Assembly (NCBI GenBank): GCA_947644305.1
Contig: CANRYS010000001.1
Coordinates: 1-64,000, forward strand
Direction of reading: 5' to 3'
Source: an uncultured Roseburia sp.
GTDB lineage: Bacteria; Bacillota; Clostridia; Lachnospirales; Lachnospiraceae
Length of the DNA stretch: 64,000 nucleotides
The translations under genes and the position numbers were made by a program. Under the pieces are notes generated by a model. The model was not told the origin of the DNA. It made no database searches and saw only the letters and a list, made by a program, of their open reading frames with translations. This document shows positions 28,845-38,218 of the stretch, piece after piece. Numbering within the stretch: position 1 is the first letter of the stretch; every line of letters starts with the position of its first letter.

Positions 28845-30176
28845 TCACTCCAAACCATTCACTAATTCTTTAAACATATTCCCCCGCTGCTCGTAGGAGT
28901 CAAACATATCCCAACTGGCACATGCCGGTGACAAAAGCACCGCATCTCCCGCCGCAGCCAGCTCACTGGCTGTACTCACCGCCTCCTCCAGTGTATCCAC
29001 AAACTGATAATCCGTAAATCCACAATCCTTTGCATTCTGGGCGATTCGTTCCCTGGTGGCCCCTAGAAGCAAGAGACGCTTCACTCTTCCGTCAAAACTC
29101 CGGATCCACTCAGAAAAATCGCCACCCTTATCGTATCCGCCACCGATCAGCACCGTCGGCCGGTCCATGGACTGGATTCCCTTGATCGCCGCATCGGGAT
29201 TGGTTCCCTTGGAATCGTTGTAATAATCCACTCCATTCACAGATTTTACAAACTCTACCCGGTGTTCCACCGGCTGAAAGTTTCGCACCACCTCTGCCGC
29301 AAGCTCTTCTGGAACTCCCATCTCAAACGCCATCATCAGTGCCGCCATGATGTTTTCTGCGTTGTGATCCCCCGGAAGACGGGTCTCCTTCTGATTCAGG
29401 ATCACCCTTCCATCCTCCGCCATCACCAGGTTTCCATTCCCATCCTTATACATACCCTGGCTGAGTTTCCTTCTGCTGCTGAAAAACAAGGTACGGCATC
29501 TCATGTGACGGGCTCTCTCCCGGAGCACTTCATCTTCGTAATTCAGGACACAGAGCTGGTCTGCCCCCTGATTTTTCGTTATGCTAATCTTTGCATCAAT
29601 ATAGTTTTCCATGGTCCCATGCCGGTTCAAGTGGTCCGGTGTGATATTCAGCACCGCACTTACCTTCGGCGAAAAAGTATCAATGGTCTCCAGTTGAAAA
29701 CTACTGATCTCTGCCACTGTCACAGAATCCTTTTCACTCTTTAGTACCTCTTTCGTATAAGGATTTCCGATGTTTCCTACCACGAAGGTCTTCTGATTAT
29801 AAGCCCTCATGATCTCACCGGTCAAGGTGGTGGTGGTGGTTTTTCCATTGGTTCCTGTGATCCCCATCACCTGGCCTCTCTCTATCAGCCAGGCCAGCTC
29901 GATCTCACCGATCACTGGCACCCTGTTACGGATCAGGTATCTGGCTACCGGAATATCCAGTGGAACGCCGGGACTAAATACAGCACAATCAAACCCGGAA
30001 AACATTTCTTCTGGAAGATCTCCTAGATATAATGGCACATCCACCGACTCGATCTTCATCTCTTTATTTCCGTCATAGAGGCTCACCAGCGCCCCCATCT
30101 TCTTCAATAGTTCATATGCTGCCATTCCGCTTTTTCCGAGACCGACAACCAAAACCTTTTTATCCTTTAGATTCAT
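28845..30176 (-). CDS. murD: UDP-N-acetylmuramoyl-L-alanine--D-glutamate ligase
   Basis: 443-residue Mur ligase. N-terminal Rossmann domain ([15 protein letters not shown]), ATP-binding [16 protein letters not shown] (about residue 110), and [11 protein letters not shown] plus GGYDKGGDF in the C-terminal half. It adds D-Glu to UDP-MurNAc-L-Ala. murE, murF and murG are not in the cluster. Confidence 0.96.
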   Translation of the reverse strand: MNLKDKKVLVVGLGKSGMAAYELLKKMGALVSLYDGNKEMKIESVDVPLYLGDLPEEMFSGFDCAVFSPGVPLDIPVARYLIRNRVPVIGEIELAWLIERGQVMGITGTNGKTTTTTLTGEIMRAYNQKTFVVGNIGNPYTKEVLKSEKDSVTVAEISSFQLETIDTFSPKVSAVLNITPDHLNRHGTMENYIDAKISITKNQGADQLCVLNYEDEVLRERARHMRCRTLFFSSRRKLSQGMYKDGNGNLVMAEDGRVILNQKETRLPGDHNAENIMAALMMAFEMGVPEELAAEVVRNFQPVEHRVEFVKSVNGVDYYNDSKGTNPDAAIKGIQSMDRPTVLIGGGYDKGGDFSEWIRSFDGRVKRLLLLGATRERIAQNAKDCGFTDYQFVDTLEEAVSTASELAAAGDAVLLSPACASWDMFDSYEQRGNMFKELVNGLE

Positions 30177-30207
30177 ATTTGATTCCTCACTTTTTCAAAC
30201 ATCGTCT

Positions 30208-31173
30208 TTACATCGCCATAAGTCCCAGCAGGCATAAGATCGCCGTAACAATGCTGAAGGCTGCCACCACCTGTGTCTCCGAAAAGCCACTCAATTCAAA
30301 GTGATGATGAATCGGCGCCATCTTAAAGATCCGCTTGCCATGGGTCAACTTAAAGTAACCTACCTGCAGCATAACTGAGATCACCTCTAAAAGATAGATC
30401 AAACCAACGATCACGATAAAGAGCGGCATGCGCAGCATCAGCGCGATGGAAGCTACAAAACCACCCAGTGCCAGCGACCCCGTATCTCCCATAAATACTC
30501 TTGCCGGATACGTATTGAACAGCAGAAATCCCAAAAGACTTCCCACCACTGCCCCCGTAATCGGAGCCATAGCCGCATTGATCGCCAACGCCGCTACCGT
30601 AAAAAAGGTCGCCACAATGGCAGTGACCCCCGATGCCAGCCCATCCAGGCCGTCGGTAAAGTTTACACCATTGACAGTCCCCAGTACAACGATAAATACA
30701 AAAATGATGAAAAGCCAGTCTGGCATAGCAAACACCGTACCCCCGCTAAAGGGGATCACAATGGATGCCTCAATCTTCGCCACATTGAAATAGTAATATA
30801 CAAAAATGGCGGTGACGATAAACTGACCAAACATTTTCTGCAGGGGCTTCAATCCCAGAGAACGCTTCATCACAACTTTGATATAGTCATCCAAAAAGCC
30901 TATGATCCCAAATCCCAATGTCATAAACAAAACTGGTATAATATCGGGATATCTTCTTATGTAGATCAGAGACGTAAGAAGGATCGACACCAGAATAACG
31001 AGACCGCCCATGGTAGGCGTCCCTGCCTTTTTTAGATGGGATTCTGGACCGTCATCCCTCACATACTGCCCAAACTTAAGCTTCCGCAGAAAAGGAATGA
31101 TGATCGGACACAGGATCACACTGATTCCAAAAGAAATAACTACCGGCATCAAAATACTTAAATTAAAATTCAC
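30208..31173 (-). CDS. mraY: phospho-N-acetylmuramoyl-pentapeptide transferase
   Basis: 321 residues, about ten membrane helices. Makes lipid I. Family motifs: KKAGTPTMGG, FLDDYIKV with the catalytic Asp pair, NFTDGLDGLA, FMGDTGSL and PIHHHFEL. GTG start after AAAAG. In the dcw cluster between the SpoVD-like PBP and murD. Confidence 0.96.
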   Translation of the reverse strand: MNFNLSILMPVVISFGISVILCPIIIPFLRKLKFGQYVRDDGPESHLKKAGTPTMGGLVILVSILLTSLIYIRRYPDIIPVLFMTLGFGIIGFLDDYIKVVMKRSLGLKPLQKMFGQFIVTAIFVYYYFNVAKIEASIVIPFSGGTVFAMPDWLFIIFVFIVVLGTVNGVNFTDGLDGLASGVTAIVATFFTVAALAINAAMAPITGAVVGSLLGFLLFNTYPARVFMGDTGSLALGGFVASIALMLRMPLFIVIVGLIYLLEVISVMLQVGYFKLTHGKRIFKMAPIHHHFELSGFSETQVVAAFSIVTAILCLLGLMAM

Positions 31174-31255
31174 CTTTTACACCTCATTTTATCGAAATTT
31201 ATTTTGCAAATCATGCAATAGTAATTGTACTCCATTACTGCCACAATCGCAAGGG

Positions 31256-32974
31256 TTATTCTTCGAGAAGATACGGAAGGATGTTGGTATAGATCGAAGA
31301 GATCGCCGGCGCCGCAATGGTTCCTCCATAATACAGCCCCTGGGGTTCATCGATGCGGACCAGCGCAATCACCTGTGGATTCTCCACCGGGGAAAATCCC
31401 ATACAGGATGCGATATATTTTCCGTTTCCTCTGGGAAGTTTCTGGCTGGTTCCCGTCTTGGCTCCCACCATATATCCCTCCACTGCGGCTTTTTTTCCTC
31501 CGCCTTCTGTCACCACATGCCCCAGCGCCTCGCAGATCTCTTTGGATTTCTCCTCGGTGATCACCTCTTCGCCACTGCTATAGGCAAATTTTTTCATCAC
31601 CGTCCCGTCGCTATTCGTGGCACTGACACCAAAATGCGGCGTAATGCTCTTTCCTCCATTTATAATCTGGGAGATGGAAGTCAGCATCCGAATCGGAGAC
31701 AGTTGAAAAGACTGTCCGAAAGACATCGTGGCAAGTTCCACCGCACCCACATTTTCTTTCTTATGCATAATGGTTCCTGCCTCCCCCGGCACATCGATGC
31801 CGGTTTTTTTCAGGATCCCAAACCGATTTATTTCTTCAAACATTCCACTCACGCCCACTCTGGCTCCCACTTCCATAAAAACCGGGTTACAGGAATTCAT
31901 GATTCCCTGCAAAAAAGTTTCTGAACCATGCCCTGTGGTCTTATGGCACCGTATCCTGCGGTCTTCCACTATTTTATACCCCGGACAGGAAAAGGTGTCT
32001 GTCATCTTCACAACTCCCTTTTCCAGCGCTGCCGCAGTGGTAATGACTTTAAAAGTAGATCCCGGCTCATAGGTGTCACTGACTGCCAGATTTCTCCACT
32101 GGTTATTCAGCTTATCCATCTTTTCTTTTTGTGACAATCCCTCCGATCCCTCTGTCAGCTCATAGGGGTGATTGAGATCAAATTCCGGCGCATTGACCAT
32201 GGCATATATTTCTCCATTCTGTGGGTTCATAATAATGATCTCCACCGTCTTCGCCTGCTTCTGCTCCAGCAGGGTATAGGCCACCTGGTTTGCATACTTC
32301 ATCACATTCAGATCCAGACTTGTGGTCAGCGTCCAGCCCGCCACCGGCTCGATCCGGTCCTCCGCACCATTTTTGATCTCTGTTCCCCCTGCCGTAGTCA
32401 TCGTCAGGATGGAACCGTCGATTCCTTTTAAAAACTTTTCATAGGAAACTTCCAGACCAATGATCCCCTGGTTGTCTCCACCGGTAAATCCTAAAACCTT
32501 TGAGGCAAGAGAGCCATATTCGTAGTATCTTTTATAGTCCTCATCCACCGTGACCCCCGCCAGACGGTAGCCCCGGATCCTATCGGAAACTTCTTTTTCA
32601 ACATTAGATTTTATCTTCTCGCGAGAGGAAACCTTTTCCACTTTTTTCCGAATTGTCGCCTCGTCGATCTCCAGCTCCTTGGATAAAATGGATATCACCC
32701 GCTCCGGCTCTTTGACCTGACTGTGTATGACAGAGATCGTAGACACAGAAACATTGCCCGCCAGAAGATTGCCGTTGCGGTCGAGAATTTTTCCCCGCTC
32801 GGCTTTGATCGCCCGCTCTCTCTCGTGCAGTTCCTTTGCCAGCACCCCGTAATAGTCTGCCCGATATATCATCAGATATCCAAGCCTTACCATCATACAG
32901 GTGAGAATAAGTGCAAACACAAAGAGCGTCAAAAACAGATTCTGTCTTTGATATGTTTTATGCCTGACCAGCAT
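31256..32974 (-). CDS. class B penicillin-binding protein (SpoVD/FtsI-like)
   Basis: 572 residues: N-terminal membrane helix, PBP dimer domain with ERGKILDRNG (about residue 55), transpeptidase domain with SxxK motif EPGSTFK, SCN and KTGTSQ. A D,D-transpeptidase that cross-links peptidoglycan. It lies between the other class B PBP and mraY, where SpoVD lies in sporulating Firmicutes, but it lacks a clear C-terminal PASTA domain, so the spore-specific role is only inferred. Confidence 0.9.
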   Translation of the reverse strand: MLVRHKTYQRQNLFLTLFVFALILTCMMVRLGYLMIYRADYYGVLAKELHERERAIKAERGKILDRNGNLLAGNVSVSTISVIHSQVKEPERVISILSKELEIDEATIRKKVEKVSSREKIKSNVEKEVSDRIRGYRLAGVTVDEDYKRYYEYGSLASKVLGFTGGDNQGIIGLEVSYEKFLKGIDGSILTMTTAGGTEIKNGAEDRIEPVAGWTLTTSLDLNVMKYANQVAYTLLEQKQAKTVEIIIMNPQNGEIYAMVNAPEFDLNHPYELTEGSEGLSQKEKMDKLNNQWRNLAVSDTYEPGSTFKVITTAAALEKGVVKMTDTFSCPGYKIVEDRRIRCHKTTGHGSETFLQGIMNSCNPVFMEVGARVGVSGMFEEINRFGILKKTGIDVPGEAGTIMHKKENVGAVELATMSFGQSFQLSPIRMLTSISQIINGGKSITPHFGVSATNSDGTVMKKFAYSSGEEVITEEKSKEICEALGHVVTEGGGKKAAVEGYMVGAKTGTSQKLPRGNGKYIASCMGFSPVENPQVIALVRIDEPQGLYYGGTIAAPAISSIYTNILPYLLEE

Positions 32975-33033
32975 ACTGCCTCCTCAGAAACATATATCTT
33001 TATTAATGTATTATAAAGGGAATAAAGATATAC

Positions 33034-34908
33034 CTATTCTTCCTCAGTCGGCGTGCCTTCTGCTGGTTTTCCGTCTTCTGGCTCCGAGTAGATCCCCAAA
33101 AATGGAAGGATTCTTTTCATGATCTTCGACGCATATTCCGTGGCGTAAGTACTGTGGGCCTGATCCTCCACATTTGGCTCATCGATGATTACATATACGA
33201 CGGCTTGAGGATCCTCTGCCGGAACGCATCCAATAAAGGAAACTAGATATTTTTTATCTGTCACCGGTCTCTTCTCCGCCGTTCCAGTCTTTCCTCCGAT
33301 GGAGTACCCCTTGACCTGCGCCGGCTTTGCCGTTCCCTCTTCCACCGTGGCTTTCATATACTTACGGATCAGACGGCTGGTGGCCTCCGACACCGTCCGT
33401 TTCACCACAATAGGCTCTGTATTCTCTACTACCGCACCGTTTTCATTCTGGATCTCCTTAACAATATGCGGCTGGTAATAATTTCCTCCATTTATAAGGG
33501 AAGAAAATCCTGCTGCCAGTTGTATCATGGTCACCGTCTGGGTCTGTCCAAAGCTGCTGGTGGCGAGTTCTACCGGATTCAGTTCCTCTTCTGTATGAAT
33601 TAAACCAGCACTCTCTCCCGGCAGGTCAATGCCTGTTCTCTGACCAAACCCGAAGATCTTATTGTATTTGCTAAAGTTCGCTCTCCCAAGATCTTCCCCA
33701 ATCTTCATAAGGGCGCTATTGCAGGATTCCATTAGACTCTGCTGTAAAGAAACGACATTGTGGCCACTGCGAACCGCACAGTGAATCTCTGTTCCCGCCA
33801 CATTTCTCACTCCGGTACATCCGAAGGTATCCGAATCTTTTACCGTTCCCTCGTCCAACGCCGCTGCCACCGTAAATGGCTTATAGGTAGATCCTGGCTC
33901 GAAATCATGAGTGATGCAGAAATTTGACCACATCTCCATCAGATTTTTAGTCGTGGTTTCTTCGTCCATCCCTGCAATTTCTTCCTGGGTGTACATCAGA
34001 GAAAGATCTCTTGGCTCATTCAGATTGTAATTGTTTTGGGAGGCCATGGCAAGTATCTCCCCATTTTTCGGGTTCATTACCAGAACACCTATGTTTTTTG
34101 CCCCCACATCCCTGTTATACTTTTTGATCTGCTGCTCAACGATCCTCTGTACATTGGCGTCCAGCGTCAACACCACAGAATTTCCATTTACGGCCTTTTT
34201 TACCGTTCTCTGAAAATCCATATTGGCGTCAAAATAGCCATACTCCCTGCCATTTTTTCCGTTAAGTTTATCGTTGTAGCTCCCTTCCACACCGTAGGTC
34301 CCCTGATTTTCTGAGGAAGTAAATCCGATGACATTGGCGCCTATGGTATCCAGTGGGTACTCCCTGGTGAATATTTCCTCAAACCATACGCCCTGTATCT
34401 GTTTTTTATCCTTTTTCTTCTTTTTATTATTCTCTATCTCCTCTAAAAATCCAGAGATCTGCTTCCTGGTAAGTTCTTTCAGTCCATCCACATGCTGGTA
34501 CATGGATTTTGGATGCTCCGCAAGAATCTGCTCTATACTGCTGGTATCAAAGGCAAAATACTGGGCGATCGCCGCCAGGGTATCCGCCTTCACCTCCGGA
34601 TCTGCCAGAATCGTTCTCGGCTCCAGGATCAGATTGAATTTACGGACGCTCTGGGCAAGAATCGTTCCATTGCGATCCTTGATCGCCCCCCTTCTGAAAC
34701 TCAGCACCTTATTGGTATAAGACTGTTGGGAAAACACCTGCTTTTTATAGGCGTCTCCATTGTCCCTATTCAATGTGTATATTCTTATGCCAAGGGCCAG
34801 AAACAATAGAAAAACAAACACCAAAAAGAGAAAGAGGGTTTGTTTCATCCCTCTTGTAAATCTTTTTGGTCTTCTTCTTATCCTGTGGACTCTTCTGCGG
34901 ATCACCAT
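33034..34908 (-). CDS. class B penicillin-binding protein, septal (PBP2B/FtsI-like)
   Basis: 624 residues: very basic cytoplasmic start (RRRVHRIRRRPKR), one membrane helix, dimer domain with RRGAIKDRNGTILA, transpeptidase motifs EPGSTYK, SCN and KTGTAEK. The C-terminus is acidic and proline-rich (EDGKPAEGTPTEEE). The first PBP after ftsL, the usual place of the vegetative septal enzyme. Together with the next gene it forms a tandem pair of class B PBPs. Confidence 0.92.
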   Translation of the reverse strand: MVIRRRVHRIRRRPKRFTRGMKQTLFLFLVFVFLLFLALGIRIYTLNRDNGDAYKKQVFSQQSYTNKVLSFRRGAIKDRNGTILAQSVRKFNLILEPRTILADPEVKADTLAAIAQYFAFDTSSIEQILAEHPKSMYQHVDGLKELTRKQISGFLEEIENNKKKKKDKKQIQGVWFEEIFTREYPLDTIGANVIGFTSSENQGTYGVEGSYNDKLNGKNGREYGYFDANMDFQRTVKKAVNGNSVVLTLDANVQRIVEQQIKKYNRDVGAKNIGVLVMNPKNGEILAMASQNNYNLNEPRDLSLMYTQEEIAGMDEETTTKNLMEMWSNFCITHDFEPGSTYKPFTVAAALDEGTVKDSDTFGCTGVRNVAGTEIHCAVRSGHNVVSLQQSLMESCNSALMKIGEDLGRANFSKYNKIFGFGQRTGIDLPGESAGLIHTEEELNPVELATSSFGQTQTVTMIQLAAGFSSLINGGNYYQPHIVKEIQNENGAVVENTEPIVVKRTVSEATSRLIRKYMKATVEEGTAKPAQVKGYSIGGKTGTAEKRPVTDKKYLVSFIGCVPAEDPQAVVYVIIDEPNVEDQAHSTYATEYASKIMKRILPFLGIYSEPEDGKPAEGTPTEEE

Positions 34909-34924
34909 TCCAATTCACCTTTTC

Positions 34925-35356
34925 CTACTTATTATGCAGTCTCACCTGTGTACTCTTTTTGCTTTCATAAGTAAAAATCTGGTCGCTCTTAGCACTTTTC
35001 ATCCCGAGCTCCTTGGTCGCTTTTTTGTAGATCGCTCCCAGATCCAGCTCTTCTTCTAGCTCCTGAAGTGCATTGGAATTTTCCTTTTCCATCTCCACCA
35101 CTTCGCTCTCAAGTCCTACCACACCTTTACTGAGATAGGTATTCTGAAACTGCAGTTTTAGATAATAATAGCACACTGAGAACGCTATGGCAAATGTTAT
35201 TACGATAAGCGCGACAGAAACCCGGTCTACCCGTCTTCTCACCGGCTGTGGTCTTCTCTGTGGCCGCCTGCCCGGCTCTCCTTCGATCCGCCTCGCCGGC
35301 TCTGCGCTTAGCTTTCGCGCCGTATTTCCGTATATATAAGTCGTCTTTCCTGCCAT
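34925..35356 (-). CDS. ftsL: cell division protein FtsL-like
   Basis: 143 residues: long basic N-terminal tail rich in Arg and Pro, one membrane helix (about residues 47-67), then a coiled-coil (LESEVVEMEKENSNALQELEEEL), the layout of FtsL. Sequence conservation in this family is low; position between rsmH and a PBP gene is the main support. The ATG at 35356 follows AGGGGGA; the longer frame would overlap rsmH. Confidence 0.78.
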   Translation of the reverse strand: MAGKTTYIYGNTARKLSAEPARRIEGEPGRRPQRRPQPVRRRVDRVSVALIVITFAIAFSVCYYYLKLQFQNTYLSKGVVGLESEVVEMEKENSNALQELEEELDLGAIYKKATKELGMKSAKSDQIFTYESKKSTQVRLHNK

Positions 35357-35369
35357 CTGATAAATCCCC

Positions 35370-36308
35370 CTAGTCTCTCCGTTCAAAGATACGAAGCTTG
35401 GCGCTCTTTGAGCGTTTGTTTCCTGCCAATTCTTCCTCCCCTGGAAGAATCGGTTTTCTTGTAATCACTTTCCCTTTTGTTTTATTTCCACAGACACACA
35501 CCGGAAAATCTGGCGGACAAGTGCAGGGATGTTCCATCCTGCGATAAAAATTCTTCACCATCCGGTCTTCCAGCGAATGAAAGGTGATGATACACAGCCT
35601 TCCTCCGTCTGCCAGCAGCGACACCATATCTTCCAACGCTTCCTGGAGAACCTCCAGCTCATGGTTGACCTCAATACGGATCGCCTGAAAGCTTCGTTTC
35701 GCCGGGTGTCCCTTGCTGTTTTTTGCCTTTGCGGGCATAGAAGCACGAATGATATCCACCAATTCTCCCGTGGTCTCTATCGCTCTTTCCTGTCGTCTCT
35801 GTACAATATGCTTTGCGATACTTCTGGCAAAGCGTTCTTCTCCATAATCCCTAAGTATCTGGCATAATTTCTCCTCTGGGTAGGAATTCACCACATCTGC
35901 AGCCGTCAGCATCTGCGTGCGGTCCATCCGCATATCCAGCACTGCATCTGCCATGTAAGAAAATCCTCTCTCTTCCGTATCCAACTGATAGGATGACACA
36001 CCCAGATCCAAAAGGATGCCGTTCACCTCATCAATTCCCTGTTCGGCAAGTACCTGTTTCATATGTACATAATTGCTTTTTATGATCGTAACTTTGTCTC
36101 TAAATTCGCAGAGCCGCTCCGTCGATGCCTTGATGGCGTCCTCGTCCTGATCGATGCCGATGAACCTTCCCCTTTCGGAGAGACGTCTGCAAACCTCATA
36201 ACCGTGGCCAGCTCCGCCAAGAGTACCATCTACATAGATTCCCTCTGGATCGATATTCAGACCTTCGATACATTCCTTTAATAGCACTGATATGTGATTA
36301 AATTCCAT
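35370..36308 (-). CDS. rsmH: 16S rRNA (cytosine(1402)-N(4))-methyltransferase
   Basis: 312-residue SAM-dependent methyltransferase (MraW). [13 protein letters not shown] at the start, SAM-binding [24 protein letters not shown] and the Cys-containing C-terminus ([13 protein letters not shown]). Modifies C1402 of 16S rRNA. ATG at 36308 sits five bases after GGAGG. Second gene of the dcw cluster. Confidence 0.95.
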   Translation of the reverse strand: MEFNHISVLLKECIEGLNIDPEGIYVDGTLGGAGHGYEVCRRLSERGRFIGIDQDEDAIKASTERLCEFRDKVTIIKSNYVHMKQVLAEQGIDEVNGILLDLGVSSYQLDTEERGFSYMADAVLDMRMDRTQMLTAADVVNSYPEEKLCQILRDYGEERFARSIAKHIVQRRQERAIETTGELVDIIRASMPAKAKNSKGHPAKRSFQAIRIEVNHELEVLQEALEDMVSLLADGGRLCIITFHSLEDRMVKNFYRRMEHPCTCPPDFPVCVCGNKTKGKVITRKPILPGEEELAGNKRSKSAKLRIFERRD

Positions 36309-36358
36309 CGTTTCCTCCATTTAGCTACCTGCTCCGCCTGGTCTGGCGACCACCAGGA

Positions 36359-36787
36359 TCAGTACGAAAGTCCAAGTTCAGACATATGTTCTGCGATCTC
36401 ATCTACATTTTCAAAGTCATCATTTTCATCCCAATGTTCCTTACTCCATATCTCGATCTTGCTCATTACTCCCACAAAGACAATGTCCTTTTCCAATCCC
36501 GCCTTTTCTCTTAAATTGGCGGGGATCAGAACACGTCCCTGCTTGTCCACATCGCAGGGTGCAGCTCCTGCCATGAAATATCTCTGTAATTTACGGGCTT
36601 CTTTGCTGCCCGGAAGTTCTCTCAGTTCTTTGACGAAGTCCTGCCACTCGTTCTCCGGATACACAAACAGGCACCCATCCAGTCCCAGTGTCACAACAAA
36701 AGAATCCCCAAGCTGTTCTCTAAACTTAGCCGGTATGATCACTCTTCCTTTTGTATCGATACTGTGTTCATAGGTACCCATGAACAT
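36359..36787 (-). CDS. mraZ: transcriptional regulator MraZ
   Basis: 142 residues with the two AbrB-like swapped-hairpin halves: MFMGTYEHSIDTKGRVIIPAKFRE and CDVDKQGRVLIPANLRE. MraZ is a ring-forming DNA-binding protein that represses its own dcw operon by binding arrays of short direct repeats. Such an array lies upstream at 36991-37048. First gene of the cluster; a long structured leader separates it from its promoter. Confidence 0.95.
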   Translation of the reverse strand: MFMGTYEHSIDTKGRVIIPAKFREQLGDSFVVTLGLDGCLFVYPENEWQDFVKELRELPGSKEARKLQRYFMAGAAPCDVDKQGRVLIPANLREKAGLEKDIVFVGVMSKIEIWSKEHWDENDDFENVDEIAEHMSELGLSY

Positions 36788-36816
36788 AAGACTTCACCAA
36801 CTTCCTTCCGTGGAAA

Positions 36817-36940
36817 GTGTGACTAAAACAGTTCGCACAATCATGAGGAACGGAGCAATGCGATAAGCAGTGCCGGAGTTCCGAATGGTGGAGGGCTGGT
36901 AAAGCTGCGTAGCAGCAACAGCCCGGTGTTTTTAGTCACG
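36817..36940. repeat. structured palindromic element in the mraZ leader
   Basis: Outer arms gtgactaaaaca (36819-36830) and tgtttttagtcac (about 36927-36939) are imperfect inverted copies. Inside lie a gggctg/cagccc hairpin (about 36893-36924) and paired ggaac/gttcc. It lies between the promoter and mraZ, so it is transcribed as leader RNA. It resembles the other intergenic palindromes in organisation, not clearly in sequence. Confidence 0.55.
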
Positions 36941-36990
36941 AAAATGTTTGTGCTGCCTGTGGCGGCATGTTTAAAATGTGTTTCAGTCTA

Positions 36991-37048
36991 CCACTTGGCA
37001 CCACTTTGCTCCACTTCGCTCCACTTTTAATTAGATTTTACTCCACTT
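36991..37048 (-). promoter_or_regulatory. MraZ operator array (five boxes)
   Basis: The plus strand shows ccactt at 36991, 37001, 37011 and 37021, exactly 10 bp apart, and again at 37043. On minus these read AAGTGG, mostly AAAGTGG. Known MraZ operators are three or more short direct repeats on a 10-bp period, TGGGN in Escherichia coli and AAAGTG-type in mycoplasmas. One box lies between the -35 and -10 of the mraZ promoter and four lie just downstream, consistent with self-repression. Confidence 0.8.
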
Positions 37049-37063
37049 TAGGGATTTAAGCAA
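37035..37063 (-). promoter_or_regulatory. mraZ (dcw operon) promoter
   Basis: On minus, TTGCTT (37058-37063), 17-bp spacer, TAAAAT (37035-37040). The spacer contains an AAAGTGG box. The expected transcript start is near 37028, giving a leader of about 240 nt before mraZ. Confidence 0.7.
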
Positions 37064-37155
37064 GCATTTTTTTGGCACACATTTGATGTAAAACTTCGTT
37101 TTTCAGTATCCTTAACATAACTTAACCACCATATCTAGTTTCCATATCAAAAAAC

Positions 37156-37187
37156 CACCACATCTAGTACAAGATATGGTGGTTGTA
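37156..37187 (-). terminator. terminator of the AraC-type gene
   Basis: aaccaccacatc / gatatggtggtt stem with one mismatch, 22 bp after the AraC stop codon. A related half-copy (aaccaccatatc) precedes it at 37131. Confidence 0.65.
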
Positions 37188-37208
37188 ATAAATTGTAAGT
37201 TTTTGTCG

Positions 37209-38084
37209 TCAAGAGCTTTTATATTGGATGCTAATTTTTCCCTTTCTGAAACGCCCGGGAGAGACCCCTGTCTTTTTTTTAAAACTGCGTATAAAATTAG
37301 AATAATCGCTGAACCCAGAACCCAGACAGGCTTCGAAAACACTGCTGCCTGCCGCCAAAAACCTCTTGGCACATTCGATTCTCTGATCCAGAATATATTC
37401 CCGGAGCGATAACCCCGTATGTGCCTTAAACTGCACACTGATATACTTGCTGCTGTAGTTTAGAATATGACTGAGCTTCGCAAGAGAAATATCCTCCGTC
37501 AGATGTTCTTCTACATACTGCATTGTACTTGATACAAGCTCAGGCATAACATTATCGTATCTTCTTATTTTCGGATCGCCAAAAAGCTGGTTCGTAAACA
37601 AGATCAGCTCTGTAAGAAGATAAACTGCCCTGAGATCACAGCCATATTCTGAAGAACGGGAAATCTTCAGATACTCATCCGTCAGTGTTATATACCGCTC
37701 CATATTATATGCAGATAAACGAGTAATGCGGTTCTCTCCACTGGAATGAAAACGGGCAAGAAGATCCGTAGATGCAGAGGAAAGTATCCGCAGTGCCTCT
37801 TCTGTTATGTTAATAAAAATACGCTCATAAGGATCGGTGTCTGTCACAATGCAACGGTGTAATTGTCCCGGAAGGATCACCATACAGTCTCCCGAAGACA
37901 GCTGATAGCAGCTCTGCTCCACATACATCTTCGTATTTCCGCTGATAAAAAGATATATCTCATAGGCATCGTGTCTGTGATAGGATGGATTGGGACCTGT
38001 AAACAAGTCTGTAGTGACATTGTGATAGCACAAAATATTCCTTACCGCATCACTTTGTATGATATCTCCCAGTGAAACCTCCAT
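37209..38084 (-). CDS. AraC family transcriptional regulator
   Basis: 291 residues. N-terminal cupin-type domain (SYHRHDAYEIYLFISGNTKMYVE, about residues 34-56) and C-terminal AraC double helix-turn-helix (DISLAKLSHILNYSSKYISVQFK, then GSGFSDYSNFIRSFKKKTGVSPGRFR). Likely a sugar-responsive activator of the divergent GH115 gene and perhaps the GH43 pair. ATG at 38084 has GGAGGGG upstream; the longer frame would include that site. Confidence 0.93.
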   Translation of the reverse strand: MEVSLGDIIQSDAVRNILCYHNVTTDLFTGPNPSYHRHDAYEIYLFISGNTKMYVEQSCYQLSSGDCMVILPGQLHRCIVTDTDPYERIFINITEEALRILSSASTDLLARFHSSGENRITRLSAYNMERYITLTDEYLKISRSSEYGCDLRAVYLLTELILFTNQLFGDPKIRRYDNVMPELVSSTMQYVEEHLTEDISLAKLSHILNYSSKYISVQFKAHTGLSLREYILDQRIECAKRFLAAGSSVFEACLGSGFSDYSNFIRSFKKKTGVSPGRFRKGKISIQYKSS

Positions 38085-38127
38085 AAATCCCCTCCAAAAA
38101 GTATACGTTCGCGCAATATTTATCACC

Positions 38128-38177
38128 TTCTATGCAATGATTATATCATAATAATATGATACGCTACAAGCATAGAA
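38128..38177. promoter_or_regulatory. divergent AraC/GH115 control region
   Basis: Arms ttctatgc (38128-38135) and gcatagaa (38170-38177) are perfect inverted repeats around an AT-rich centre (tatcataataatatgata). On minus it contains a promoter for the AraC gene: TTGTAG (38164-38169), 18-bp spacer, TATAAT (38140-38145). The inverted repeats are candidate regulator sites. Confidence 0.5.
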
Positions 38178-38218
38178 ATGCAGCAACGCAGTAAAATATG
38201 CAAAGAAAGGAGCGTAAG

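Larger units (their letters stand above)
36788..37208. other. 421-bp leader and control region of mraZ
   Basis: No gene. From the mraZ side it holds a multi-stem structured element (36817-36940), the MraZ-box array (36991-37048), the mraZ promoter (37035-37063), and the terminator of the AraC gene (37156-37187). Confidence 0.8.
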
